DNA from: Sepiola atlantica
Taxonomy: Eukaryota; Mollusca; Cephalopoda; Sepiida; Sepiolidae
Reading direction: 5' to 3'
Assembly: GCA_963556195.1 (NCBI GenBank)
Contig: OY744520.1
Location: forward strand, 15,001 to 79,000
DNA length: 64,000 bases
The translations under genes and the position numbers were made by a program. The notes beneath the pieces were generated by a model. That model did no database searches. It was given only the letters and a program-made list of their open reading frames with translations, and had not been told where the DNA came from. Below, in pieces: positions 63,935 to 64,000 of this stretch. Each line of letters begins with the position of its first letter. The first letter of the stretch is position 1.

Positions 63935-64000
63935 TTCGATGTAATAAAATTTGTATTAATTTTATGTAACTTTATGTAATTTTATGTAATTTTATGCAAT
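63935..64000 (+). repeat. LINE 3' tail: poly(A)-type signal and TTATGTAATT repeats
   Basis: AATAAAA at about 63942 is followed by (A)TTTTATGTAA(C/T) repeated about four times to the window edge. Short tandem tails are typical of CR1-type LINEs, so this is probably the real 3' end of the 62.7 kb element. It is cut off by the window. Confidence 0.65.

Overview
This window looks like gene-poor intergenic or intronic DNA from an invertebrate animal. It is AT-rich, with long (AT)n, (GT)n, (CT)n and (AG)n microsatellites. Nearly everything recognisable is a transposable element or its remnant: Ty3/Gypsy LTR elements, several LINE families, a Penelope-like element, Helitrons, Tc1/mariner remnants, foldback elements and MITEs. 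A mollusc (possibly a cephalopod) is my best guess. It rests on the element mix, the microsatellite style and a 5S-derived repeat whose internal promoter resembles molluscan 5S; this is inference. I found no convincing intact host protein-coding gene, tRNA or CRISPR array.

Layout. 1-2.6 kb: no gene, then a decayed tandem repeat rich in poly-A and poly-C. 2.9-6.9 kb: a collapsed Ty3/Gypsy copy, two direct repeats, a dispersed repeat and a Tc1-like remnant. 7.0-10.7 kb: the best-preserved element, a Ty3/Gypsy retrotransposon with gag, protease, RT, RNase H, integrase and a 3' LTR, but with several frame breaks. 10.8-17.2 kb: an antisense Jockey-like RT fragment, a second Tc1-like tail, and two related copies of a Tx1/L1-like LINE. 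17.9-19.5 kb: two Helitron 3' ends, the second closing a non-autonomous Helitron of about 1.13 kb packed with minisatellites. 19.7-29 kb: MITEs, microsatellites, a 5S-derived repeat, and the first of three foldback elements. 29.6-43.6 kb: an LTR-like or spliced leader, LINE ORF1 and ORF2 remnants, a 100-bp-arm palindrome and a gag-like fragment. 43.8-52.5 kb: foldback copies 2 and 3 and three more MITEs. 52.6-54.5 kb: a decayed Penelope-like element with RT and GIY-YIG-like regions. 56.4-57.2 kb: repeats carrying hammerhead ribozyme-like cores. 58.3-60.5 kb: further Ty3/Gypsy RT and gag remnants. 62.7-64.0 kb: a CR1/Jockey-like LINE 3' half with its tail.

The most interesting signals are RNA and DNA structures rather than proteins. 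(1) Hammerhead self-cleaving ribozyme motifs occur at several sites. The best (57107-57150, minus strand) has the conserved core, a 6-bp stem I, a 6-bp stem II and a palindromic stem III; a second site (52584-52615) keeps stem I through a compensatory pair change. (2) A head-to-head set of roughly 220-280 bp units at 56.46-57.05 kb carries hammerhead-like cores, an organisation resembling retrozymes or Penelope terminal repeats. (3) A foldback family has three full-length copies, matching 8-bp target duplications, two different conserved outer ends, and one copy nested in a MITE whose uninterrupted relatives are also in the window.

The elements do not cooperate as a pathway. They are a record of successive insertions, several of them nested.
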